This document shows positions 57,101 through 64,000 of a stretch of 64,000 nt of DNA, one piece after another. Every line of letters begins with the position of its first letter. Position 1 is the first letter of the stretch. The notes under the pieces are model-generated. The model was not told where the DNA came from. It searched no databases and saw only the letters and a program-made list of their open reading frames with translations. Position numbers and translations under genes: made by a program. Location: the NCBI RefSeq assembly GCF_009765875.1, contig NZ_LMUP01000014.1, positions 620,001 to 684,000 of the forward strand, given 5' to 3'. Source of the stretch: Pedobacter sp. L105 (lineage in GTDB: Bacteria > Bacteroidota > Bacteroidia > Sphingobacteriales > Sphingobacteriaceae).

Positions 57101-57527
57101 TTTTTATGACAGTTTTGAGGAAGGGGATGGCAACAGCAGTGCCGGGGATGCTAAAACTGGTCACTATAGTCACACAGGTAGCTACAACAAAGCGCTTACC
57201 GGATTGGACGTTGGCAATTATAACCTGACTTACTGGCTGAAATCTGGCGGGGTGTGGGTACTGCAAACGGTAAGTAAGATTGCTGTCAACACGAACTATT
57301 ATACGCTTTCCATTAATTCAGGTCAGATTGATGATGTAAGGTTATATCTTTCTGGATCGCAGCTATCTACTTTTACCTATGATCCATTAGTTGGCATGAC
57401 GAGTTCTACAGATCCTAAAAATGAAGTGACCTATTATGAATATGATGGTTTCCAGCGGTTGATCAACATCCGTGACAAAGACCTGAATATCATTAAACAT
57501 ACCGATTACCATTACCAGGGCCAATAA
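54111..57527 (+). CDS. RHS locus 3 'A' protein: secreted N-terminal partner of a split RHS system
   Basis: 1138 residues: signal peptide 1-19 (LKLSA-Q), A-protein signature ILGRFGNIPVSYATGIPSVT, LSLDYHGGGVRVDEVASSVG, then GYNNGQFNNLSMMP, IKYPTKGQSVFTFEPH, YQWGYNSQYPVATAVNAS and the ending FEEGDGNSSAG ... DLNIIKHTDYHYQGQ. The late beta domain with FEEG also occurs in locus 1 and is missing from locus 2. Preceded by the conserved leader; the B gene follows 33 bp downstream. Confidence 0.75.
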   Translation: MKQILLTVSLILIVLKLSAQNNIQFQNVIPVSTVAPNAAILGRFGNIPVSYATGIPSVTIPLYEINIGKIKLPLSLDYHGGGVRVDEVASSVGTSWALSGIPIISRNMIGLPDENSGGYLSSPSLDSLYNYYQGFNYGTTKDLVYAQYIFDDRDSKVETEPDVFSYTLNGTSGKFMHRRNGSIIQIPVTNNRIEATSGNNFKITDENGMVYYFDQQETTQMITQSATGPGTYVSSWHVSKIIDQSLQDTVSLIYSARGANQNTEHSYNFSYILGDRPDSEEDAATNVDASGENSSIQTTAHYEIYPTEIDWRGGKLTFINVRDRTDRPSNGRLDSVKVYAKQNGLYQLIKSTKLYQSYFYSNPVSGATADYRNYRLRLDSVAYLDVKGMLSPQKYVMTYNNSPIAPNESFGQDTWGYNNGQFNNLSMMPKQSVLWKGIYKTIGEANMDPDSVGTYIQACMLQSIKYPTKGQSVFTFEPHRYPLNYQTYQQQSVSCDASGTLQSTNSTTFTVAANQTSFNYQASFSNYNYPDVSQVPMTQMLDITTGSTTPIFRVTGSIPAGTVVNVPPTAITLIANHQYTITTNIYTTTNANVKATCQVTWSVPISGTVTKTGGGLRVSSITNYDLNGNFINKESYQYGNNGAGTLLTDAAFMQVNAENTFFQIGSNFNPLGCQQFRGDASINYLNRSVYPVSQFSGSPIVYGTVTKSDINAAGTPNGKTVFTYSVFGDQASSIPSDNGNIGPWLISNPWKNGILGSEKSYKILGTVYSPVSSKEYTYQILRTDTLTSLKIKPLYIKMTGGCEIYGDTINTRSNQGEFFITKFPTYTGAMLMTSELDTTYDTSGNTVAMLHNYYYDDLTHILPTRKELINSKGDDLVDVMQYPHNLAAGGNVYQTMLNRNMVAPVVATQQLKNGNQLSSSAINYKDWFGNGNLLLPQNATKQITGGRPDTLVRFNQFDLYGNILQQQKTVAPYAAYQWGYNSQYPVATAVNASSNDIFYDSFEEGDGNSSAGDAKTGHYSHTGSYNKALTGLDVGNYNLTYWLKSGGVWVLQTVSKIAVNTNYYTLSINSGQIDDVRLYLSGSQLSTFTYDPLVGMTSSTDPKNEVTYYEYDGFQRLINIRDKDLNIIKHTDYHYQGQ

Positions 57528-57560
57528 ACTGATTTAAACACTCTCTCCATATTTTCTCTT

Positions 57561-60500
57561 ATGAGCCGCAATCTATTCCTATCATTCAACAGGCATCGCT
57601 ATGCTTGTCAATCTTTGATCAGCAGGACACTCGTCTTTATGAGTGTGCTACTCTTTTCTTTCCAGGTAAAAGCACAATCATTAACCCCAGGTACGATTAC
57701 TACTCCCAGTCAAACCATTGCCACTGGTAGTGAGTCTCCCAGGCTTATCGCAACAGATGCGACGGGTGGAAATGGGACCATTACCTATCAATGGGAAAGT
57801 TCTCCGGAAGGGATTACCTGGAGTCCTATCCGTGGGGCAAACGCCTTAACCTATCCGCCCCCAGGCCTTACAACAGTTACTACCCACTACCATATTATAT
57901 ACACGAGCGGCGGTGCTACTGTCACCAGTAATGCAGTCACCATTTCCGTTAGTGCTGCAGTGACGCCTGGGACGGTAACCCCTGCCAGCCAAAGCATCGC
58001 GGTTGGTAGTACGGCAGCTTCATTGACCTCCACTGCTCCCAGTGGAGGTAATGGTACTATTAATTGCCAGTGGCAAAGTTCCACAGGTGGTGCAACGATG
58101 ACCAATATTAGTGGGGCAAATAGTTTAACCTACAGCTTTCCAATCCATACTCCAACGGTCACCACTTCTTACCAGGCTGTTTATAATAGCAATGGTGTTA
58201 CTGCAACCAGTAATGTAGTGACTGTGACTGTTACGGGTACTGCACTCACGGCCGGAACAGTGACTCCTTCCAGCCAGACTATCGCAAGCGGTAGTAAAGC
58301 AGATACGCTCAAGTCCGGTTCGGCACATGGAGGTAATAGTAACTACACTTACCAATGGCAAAGTTCCGTTAATGGGGCAGTAATGTCGGATATTAGTGGA
58401 CAAACCGGCTTAACGTTAGGTTTTGCCCAAGGTAAACCTGCAGTAACCACTTCCTATCAGCTAGAGGCTTTTAGTAACGGGCTAACGGCCATCAGCAATG
58501 TAGTTACGATAACTGTTTCGGCTCCTCCTTTGGTTGCCGGGGTAATTACTCCTGCAAGTTTCAATATTTTAGCAGGAAGCAGTCCGGGTACCTTAAGCGC
58601 AAGTCTCCCTACAGGCGGCAATGGCGCGTATACATATAAATGGCGCACTTCGCCGGATGGCTCCTCGTGGGTGAATGTGCTCACAGGCGGCGATAGCTTA
58701 AAGTATAAGGTACCTAATCTCCAGACAACTACCTATTACCAGTTGCAGGTAACCAGCAATGGCGCTATCGCTTATAGCAATACAGCAGTGGTAAACATAG
58801 GTGCGTGTGCTACATTTGCGACAGCTCCCAGTGCAGATCAGAATTATATCCTTACTACAATTCCTAAAATACCAGGTTATGTGCCTGGCACATTATATAC
58901 CTCCTGCGATGTAAAAGAAACAGTAGATTATCTTGATGGTTTAGGCCGGCCATTACAAACGGTGCAAATCAAAGCTTCACCTTTATTAAATGATATCGTA
59001 CAGTCACATGTATACGATGGTTATGGGCGCGAAGCAGTTAAATATCTTCCTTATGCAGAACAGGGAGGCACAGGTACATATAGATCTGCTGCCCTGACCA
59101 CACAGGGGCAATATTACAGCAGTTCCACTTGGGACCCTGCAGTGGTGCAAACTACAGCTCCCTACAGCCAAACGTTATTTGAGGCTTCTCCTTTAAACCG
59201 GGTGTTGCAACAAGGATCTCCTGGTATGCTCTGGCAGCCGGCAACTTCACGAAGCACCACTACAGGAAGAACTATCCTGGAAGATTATAGCACCAACAAT
59301 ATGGATGACGTTCCAACTGTTACAGGTTTAGAAGTTGTAATGTGGAATGCAGTAGCGGTAAGCGGTTCTACTTATAAAAAAACGTTGGCAAGCAATGGTT
59401 ATTATGCGGCCGGCCAGCTTACCGTGAAAGTTATTAAAGACGAGAATTGGGTAAATGACTATTCCAGTAAAAGCGGGACTTCCGAAGATTATACAGATAA
59501 GGAAGGGCGTTTAATATTGAGGCGTACCTTTAATGGTCCTTTTAACGGGGTTTCTGTGCAAAGCACCTATTATGTATATGATGATTTGGGGAATCTAAGT
59601 TTTGTGATCCCTCCAGCCCTTAACCAGAGAATGATGTTGTCCGTCTCTCAAAGTTATCTGGATCTATATTGCTACCAGTACCGTTATGACGACCGCAACA
59701 GGCTGGTTGAGAAGAAAATACCGGGTAAAGGTTGGGATTATATAGTGTATAATCAGTTAGATCAGCCGGTGCTGAACCAGGATTCAGTACAGCGCATCAA
59801 CGGACAATGGACTTTCACGAAATACGATGTTTTGGGCAGGAATATTATCACCGGACTTGTTGGAAATACGTCAAGCCGCAGTGTTCTGGAAACAGCGTTA
59901 AATGCAGAGAGCAACTTCTGGGAAACTCCCCAGGCTACCCCAACTGGCTATACGAGCGTGGCGTACCCGCAATGGGAAAATATTCATGCTTACTTTTCTA
60001 TCCAGTATTACGATGATTACAACTTTCCGGGGGCAACAGCTTATCCTTATACATCAACCAGCATCAGTACTACCGGCCTTTTAACCGGGACTAGTACCAA
60101 TGTATTGGGCACAAGTGATATGCTAACGAGTGTAAATTATTATGATAATAAAGGCAGGTTGTCAAAAGTATACAAACAGCATTACCAGTCTGGAGCGGTC
60201 AATGCTGGCAATTATGATGAGATTACTTACAGCTACAATTTTGAAAATATGGATTCTACCATGACACGGATCCACCACAATGTAGCCGGCTCATCTACCA
60301 CCATTGCCAACCGTTATGTCTATGACCAGGTAGACCGTAAGCTAAGCACATACGAAAAAATCAATACAGATCCAGAAGTCTTATTGGTTGCAAATAGTTA
60401 CAACGAGATCGGACAACTGAAAGCTAAAACTTTGCACAATGGATTACAGAGTACCGCCTACACCTACAATGAACGTGGCTGGCTACGCAACAGTACATCC

Positions 60501-61940
60501 CCTCAGTTTAGCTTTCAATTGCACTACCAGGATGACAGTATTCCGCAGTACAATGGTAATATCTCTGGGCAGGTCTGGGGAGCGGGTACGAGTCTAGGAA
60601 GTAAATTTGTCTATGCGTATGATCAGCAGAACAGACTTGTAAGTGGGGTAGGAACCGGAATGAGCGAGGTGATCCAATATGACAATTATCAGGGAAATAT
60701 CCTTGCACTGACCCGGGATGGCGTAAAGAGAAGCAGTACGTATACAGGGAACCAATTAATTTCTAGTACCGGTACAAGCACTTACCAGTATGACGGAAAT
60801 GGGAATACAACCTTTGATGGCAGGATGGCATTGACGTATACTTACAACCTGTTAAATCTGCCCATTGGAGTGACTGGCTCGGGAATTACTGATGTCTTTA
60901 TTTATGATGCAACAGGTAACAAGCTAAGAAAGACATATACTAGTAATAATGGATCAGTGGTCACTGATTATGTTGATGGGATCCAGTACACCAATGGAGC
61001 GATTGAGTTCATCCAGACGGAAGCAGGATTGGCCAGAAACAATAGTACCAGTTACAGCTACGAGTATAACCTGACTGACCATTTGGGAAATGTGCGTTAT
61101 ACGTTTCACCAGAGTCCTATTACAGGACTTGCAGATCGCCTGCAGAGTGATGATTATTATCCTTATGGTTTGCGTAAATCTTCAGGAACTCCTGTATCTT
61201 TAACCAACAGATATTTGTACAATGGAAAGGAAATACAGGATGAATTAACAACTTATGATTACGGAGCGAGGTTTTATGATCCGGTGATAGGTAGGTGGAA
61301 TACGGTGGATCCATTGGCTGAAATGTATGATGATCAATCGCCTTATAATTACGGCCTGAATAATCCAATAAAATTTACCGATCCTGATGGGATGGGTGTA
61401 GATAATCAGCAAGAAGATCCTGGAAAGCAATTAAAACAAGTTAATATTAAGGCTAAACGAAAGTCAAATATTGCGATTCCTTTAACAGAGCCCCTATCTC
61501 TACCTAAAATTGGTATTCCCGAATTTCCTTTACCAAATCCAGTGTTTATATTTGTTGGTCTGCTATTAAGGCCAAGTAATTTGGGTGATCCATCAAGCGA
61601 TCATGTTACTCAGAAACCTATTGTTTACACAAAGAAAACTCCCGCTGATATTTTAAACGATGCTATATTTGAGAATGAAACTGGTAATGGTCATAAGCAA
61701 TATAAAAAAGATGGAGGGATGAAGCAAGCGGACCAAGATTTTGATGACACAGTTGTTCCTGGCACTGAAAGAACAATACCGGGTGGTCGAATGGGCAAAA
61801 GTAGTGATGGTATGGATATTAACGTTAGAGATCACAGTAGTTCGAATAGAGTTAAAGGGGGGTATAGTGGTGATCCAACTTATGAGTCTAAAAATCCAAA
61901 TACCGGTGTAAAAGACAAAGTTAGATACCCGCCAAAATAA
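57561..61940 (+). CDS. RHS locus 3 'B' protein with four Ig-like repeats and a variable tip
   Basis: 1459 residues: long signal peptide (to about 38, QVKA-Q). Residues about 41-412 hold four Ig/PKD-like repeats of about 92 residues (GTITTPSQTIATGSESPRLI, GTVTPASQSIAVGSTAASLT, GTVTPSSQTIASGSKADTLK, GVITPASFNILAGSSPGTLS). DUF6443 follows (DYLDGLGRPLQTVQIKASP, YGREAVKYLPYAEQ), then YD repeats, HLGNVRYTFHQSP, core YDYGARFYDPVIGRWNTVDP and FTDPDGM (about 1278). The 181-residue tip includes KQADQDFDDTVVPGTERTIP and YESKNPNTGVKDKVRYPPK, similar in style to known RHS/CDI tips but not assigned. The other two B proteins lack the Ig repeats. Confidence 0.8.
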   Translation: MSRNLFLSFNRHRYACQSLISRTLVFMSVLLFSFQVKAQSLTPGTITTPSQTIATGSESPRLIATDATGGNGTITYQWESSPEGITWSPIRGANALTYPPPGLTTVTTHYHIIYTSGGATVTSNAVTISVSAAVTPGTVTPASQSIAVGSTAASLTSTAPSGGNGTINCQWQSSTGGATMTNISGANSLTYSFPIHTPTVTTSYQAVYNSNGVTATSNVVTVTVTGTALTAGTVTPSSQTIASGSKADTLKSGSAHGGNSNYTYQWQSSVNGAVMSDISGQTGLTLGFAQGKPAVTTSYQLEAFSNGLTAISNVVTITVSAPPLVAGVITPASFNILAGSSPGTLSASLPTGGNGAYTYKWRTSPDGSSWVNVLTGGDSLKYKVPNLQTTTYYQLQVTSNGAIAYSNTAVVNIGACATFATAPSADQNYILTTIPKIPGYVPGTLYTSCDVKETVDYLDGLGRPLQTVQIKASPLLNDIVQSHVYDGYGREAVKYLPYAEQGGTGTYRSAALTTQGQYYSSSTWDPAVVQTTAPYSQTLFEASPLNRVLQQGSPGMLWQPATSRSTTTGRTILEDYSTNNMDDVPTVTGLEVVMWNAVAVSGSTYKKTLASNGYYAAGQLTVKVIKDENWVNDYSSKSGTSEDYTDKEGRLILRRTFNGPFNGVSVQSTYYVYDDLGNLSFVIPPALNQRMMLSVSQSYLDLYCYQYRYDDRNRLVEKKIPGKGWDYIVYNQLDQPVLNQDSVQRINGQWTFTKYDVLGRNIITGLVGNTSSRSVLETALNAESNFWETPQATPTGYTSVAYPQWENIHAYFSIQYYDDYNFPGATAYPYTSTSISTTGLLTGTSTNVLGTSDMLTSVNYYDNKGRLSKVYKQHYQSGAVNAGNYDEITYSYNFENMDSTMTRIHHNVAGSSTTIANRYVYDQVDRKLSTYEKINTDPEVLLVANSYNEIGQLKAKTLHNGLQSTAYTYNERGWLRNSTSPQFSFQLHYQDDSIPQYNGNISGQVWGAGTSLGSKFVYAYDQQNRLVSGVGTGMSEVIQYDNYQGNILALTRDGVKRSSTYTGNQLISSTGTSTYQYDGNGNTTFDGRMALTYTYNLLNLPIGVTGSGITDVFIYDATGNKLRKTYTSNNGSVVTDYVDGIQYTNGAIEFIQTEAGLARNNSTSYSYEYNLTDHLGNVRYTFHQSPITGLADRLQSDDYYPYGLRKSSGTPVSLTNRYLYNGKEIQDELTTYDYGARFYDPVIGRWNTVDPLAEMYDDQSPYNYGLNNPIKFTDPDGMGVDNQQEDPGKQLKQVNIKAKRKSNIAIPLTEPLSLPKIGIPEFPLPNPVFIFVGLLLRPSNLGDPSSDHVTQKPIVYTKKTPADILNDAIFENETGNGHKQYKKDGGMKQADQDFDDTVVPGTERTIPGGRMGKSSDGMDINVRDHSSSNRVKGGYSGDPTYESKNPNTGVKDKVRYPPK

Positions 61941-61952
61941 AATTACTGAATA

Positions 61953-62327
61953 ATGGATATATATGACGAATGGGAGTTAATAGAATCTCCCTTAACAGAA
62001 TTCTATTTATATAAATTAAATGACGGATTTGACGGTCTTAAAATTATTTTAAAAGAGTTAGGAACTTCTAATAAAAAGCTAGAAATTTTTTATTCTAATT
62101 TTTTAGGGTATAGAGTAACTGATGAATCTTTTCGTCTGAAAACTTTATATGAGAATACTACTCTTGGTTCATTTAATAAGACAAATTCTTCTGAATTTAT
62201 GAGTTGGTTTATTGAAGAAAGTAGAGGCATTTCTGAAAATGAGTCTATGATTCATTATAGTATTCTCTCATCAAATAAAATACTCGATGTCATTAGTGAT
62301 CAAGTGCCTACAGTTAAGTGGTTATAA
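61953..62327 (+). CDS. Putative immunity protein for RHS locus 3
   Basis: 124 residues, soluble and acidic (MDIYDEWELIESPLTEFYLY, SEFMSWFIEESRGISENESM). No signal peptide or family recognised. It follows the RHS tip by 12 bases and precedes a terminator. A cytoplasmic acidic immunity protein would fit a basic nuclease-like tip. Position is the only evidence. Confidence 0.5.
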   Translation: MDIYDEWELIESPLTEFYLYKLNDGFDGLKIILKELGTSNKKLEIFYSNFLGYRVTDESFRLKTLYENTTLGSFNKTNSSEFMSWFIEESRGISENESMIHYSILSSNKILDVISDQVPTVKWL

Positions 62328-62394
62328 ACAAGAAAGCCAGGAATGATGTTACCCTAAAAGATTGGACAAAGTTAACTTCAAAAATAAGGTTGAA

Positions 62395-62419
62395 AGAGCC
62401 CGGTCTTTTACCGGGCTCT
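62395..62419. terminator. GC-rich hairpin terminator after RHS locus 3
   Basis: A perfect 10-bp stem (agagcccggt with accgggctct) and a 5-base loop, followed by ttgcattt. Located 68 bp after the immunity stop. Confidence 0.85.
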
Positions 62420-63107
62420 TTGCATTTAGTTATTGTTTAGTGAATAATTTGGCTGGAAAATTAGGCGATTAAGATATGCTTAAAACTCCTTTCAAGTAAT
62501 ATATTTTCAATTTCATAACTTCAAAATAGCTTTTCAAAGAAGATATATTTAAATAAAATAGTGTTTTAGAAGTCTATAAAATTGCGCTACTCGACTATAA
62601 TCGAAAGACTCCACGTGCTACTTTGGTGAATAATTTATATTTTATTTTAGATATTCGTCACTTTAAGAAATGTATTTAATGCCTAATGTTTGATCGCTCT
62701 TAGAAGATTTATTTCCTATCAAATAATCAAACTATTTTCTAATCAAATTTCTGATTAAATATTAAAATAATTTTGTAGAATAATATTTTTGTTATTTATG
62801 GTAAATTAATAATCTTAAAATATTTACTATAATAGTTATTTGTTTTATATTTACTCGAATTAACATTTGAAGTAAAAATTACGTCTCTAAATAACTGTAA
62901 TAGTAAAATAAATTATATAAATAATTTACTATTCTGTCCATAAGTGCGGTTTTTAATTTGTAATGCCGTATTCTAAAAGTCAACTAAACCATTTGTTTTT
63001 GTGAAACTGAATATTGATTTCTTATGGGAATAATATGCTTTAGATATTTTGTGCTTGATGGTGTTTATTTAAATAATTAATAGTCAATGTTTTAATGTTA
63101 AATTATT
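62420..63107. other. AT-rich gene-free region with a conserved leader
   Basis: 688 bp without a credible gene. Apart from the terminator on its left and the leader copy at 62855-62973, nothing is recognisable. Confidence 0.6.
62855..62973 (+). promoter_or_regulatory. Conserved leader element, copy 2 (before fiber genes)
   Basis: Partner of the element at 53839-53956, with the same two blocks (tcgaattaacattt...acgtctct and gcggtttttaattt...atgccgtattc) about 90 bp apart. It precedes the truncated fiber gene at 63108 by 135 bp. Confidence 0.6.
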
Positions 63108-63343
63108 ATGAGGAGAATTTTTACTTTATTATTTGTTTTAGTATCAATAAATCTGTCGGCACGGCAAAAAAAATCATTTGTTGTCGGAGGTGACTGGAGT
63201 AAATCTCACCCGGTTAAATTTTTAGATAATGGCTGGTTGCAAAACATGGCTACTCAATTACAGATAGGACGCTCATTTATGCATCACGATTGCAACTGAT
63301 GGGATCTGACACCGCAAAATTTAGAATTCACAACTGGTAATCA
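63108..63343 (+). pseudogene. Truncated fiber gene (head only)
   Basis: The first 63 codons (MRRIFTLLFVLVSINLSARQ, FVVGGDWSKSHPVKFLDNGW, LQNMATQLQIGRSFMH) match the start of the gene at 42698, including VGGD, VQN/LQN and IGRS. A stop follows at 63297-63299. Out of frame, AKFRIHNW-like sequence continues to about 63343. The GIGT repeats and C-terminal module are missing, so it is a remnant. Confidence 0.7.
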
Positions 63344-63367
63344 TCCAATCTAAAAACAAATAATCAG

Positions 63368-64000
63368 ATGCATTTGAAAAGAATATCCCTGTTACTACTG
63401 TCAGTTCTTATTTTTCACTACGGTTCTTATTCACAAAACACCTATCCCTTTCCCTCAACAGGTAACGTGGGTATAGGTACCACAACACCAAAAGCACTGT
63501 TGGATGTGAATGGTCAAACCAATACTAAAGTTCTTGGTTTATTCGAAAATACCAATTTGATCGGTTATTTCGGACGTGCGGGGTCTATTACTGCTGGTTT
63601 GAGCAGCACTCCTAATGTTTTAGCACTTACCTACATGCAAAGGGATTTTGCTATAGCTGGCTGGGTAAAACCGATGCCTCCTGGCATGGTATTTCATTTT
63701 ATATCAATTCTGATAACGGCTATGTTGGTATTGGAACAACAAACCCCCAGCAGATGCTTTCCGTTAAAGGAAGTATTCTGGCACAGTCAATTACTGTTAC
63801 AAACGCAACAGCTAGCTGGCCGGATTATGTATTTAATCCTTCATATAAGTTGCAGTCCTTAGAAAATCTAGAACACTATCTTTTACTGAATAAACATTTG
63901 CCTGATATGCCTTCTGCAAAGGAAATAGAAACTAAGGGACAAAACTTAGGTGAAATCAATTCGAAATTGCTGAAAAATGTGGAAGAGCTTACCTTATATC
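63368..64000 (+). pseudogene. Secreted fiber-like protein, frameshifted and cut by the window end
   Basis: Starts with MHLKRISLLLLSVLIFHYGS (signal peptide to about 22) and GNVGIGTTTPKALLDVNGQT. Near 63660 the frame is lost. The other frame continues KTDASWHGISFYINSDNGYV, GIGTTNPQQMLSVKGSI, ASWPDYVF, HLPDMPSAKEIE and NVEELTLY to the edge. The expected read GGKTDASW fits one lost base near the ggg at 63662. The hinge AQSITVTNATASWPDYVF and NLEHYLLLNKHLPD pair it with the gene at 43760. It could be a real pseudogene, a phase-variable gene or a sequencing error. Confidence 0.65.

Noticed and set aside
56694..57266. 190-residue minus-strand ORF
   Set aside because: Lies wholly inside the RHS A gene on the opposite strand; composition is that of an antisense shadow.

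Overview
The window looks like chromosomal DNA of a Bacteroidota bacterium, most likely a Sphingobacteriaceae member of the Pedobacter/Mucilaginibacter type. It is AT-rich, most secreted proteins have signal peptides ending in A-Q, and it carries two family expansions typical of that group: secreted 'GNVGIGT ... WPDYVF ... HLPDMPS ... LGEMN ... EELTLY' fiber-like proteins, and DUF6443/RHS proteins. No tRNA, rRNA, CRISPR array or intact transposon was seen. The genus assignment is inference.

Layout. 1-2136 (minus strand): the start of an ECF sigma factor, a two-gene membrane/exported pair, and a CoiA-like nuclease-family protein. 2297-9063: the first fiber cluster (six genes, one remnant, one RHS scrap), followed by a small HTH protein. 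9697-23419: the first RHS locus, made of a two-gene RHS pair (A protein 9697-13857, B protein 13888-17451), a putative immunity gene, and an accreted array of orphan RHS C-terminal tips with partner genes (17957-19125 and 22065-23419). This array is interrupted by XRE regulators, a SymE-like/IS66 remnant and a nucleotidyltransferase toxin-antitoxin-like pair. 23843-27182: a fiber gene with an exact 276-bp repeat period and a tailspike-like beta-helix protein. 27503-38899: one compact operon of thirteen genes for a type II secretion/type IV pilus-like machine (major pseudopilin, prepilin peptidase, GspE, GspD, GspL/M-like and GspC/PilP-like inner-membrane proteins, two minor pseudopilins, GspF) that also includes an FN3-like lipoprotein, a MORN-repeat protein and a PilX/bactofilin-like protein. 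38918-45091: six more fiber genes, starting 18 bp after gspF. 45615-52755 and 54111-62327: the second and third two-gene RHS loci, each ending in a small putative immunity gene. 62855-64000: a conserved leader, a truncated fiber gene and a frameshifted fiber gene running off the end.

How it may work together. The secretion operon sits inside a field of more than a dozen exported fiber-like proteins that differ in their heads but share one C-terminal module, and beside three RHS loci whose toxin tips vary. The working hypothesis is that the T2SS/T4P-like apparatus exports or displays these proteins at the cell surface, and that head modules and RHS tips are exchanged by recombination through their conserved flanks. 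A 118-bp leader shared by an RHS locus and a fiber locus suggests common control. These functional links are inference from layout; the domain calls rest on visible motifs.
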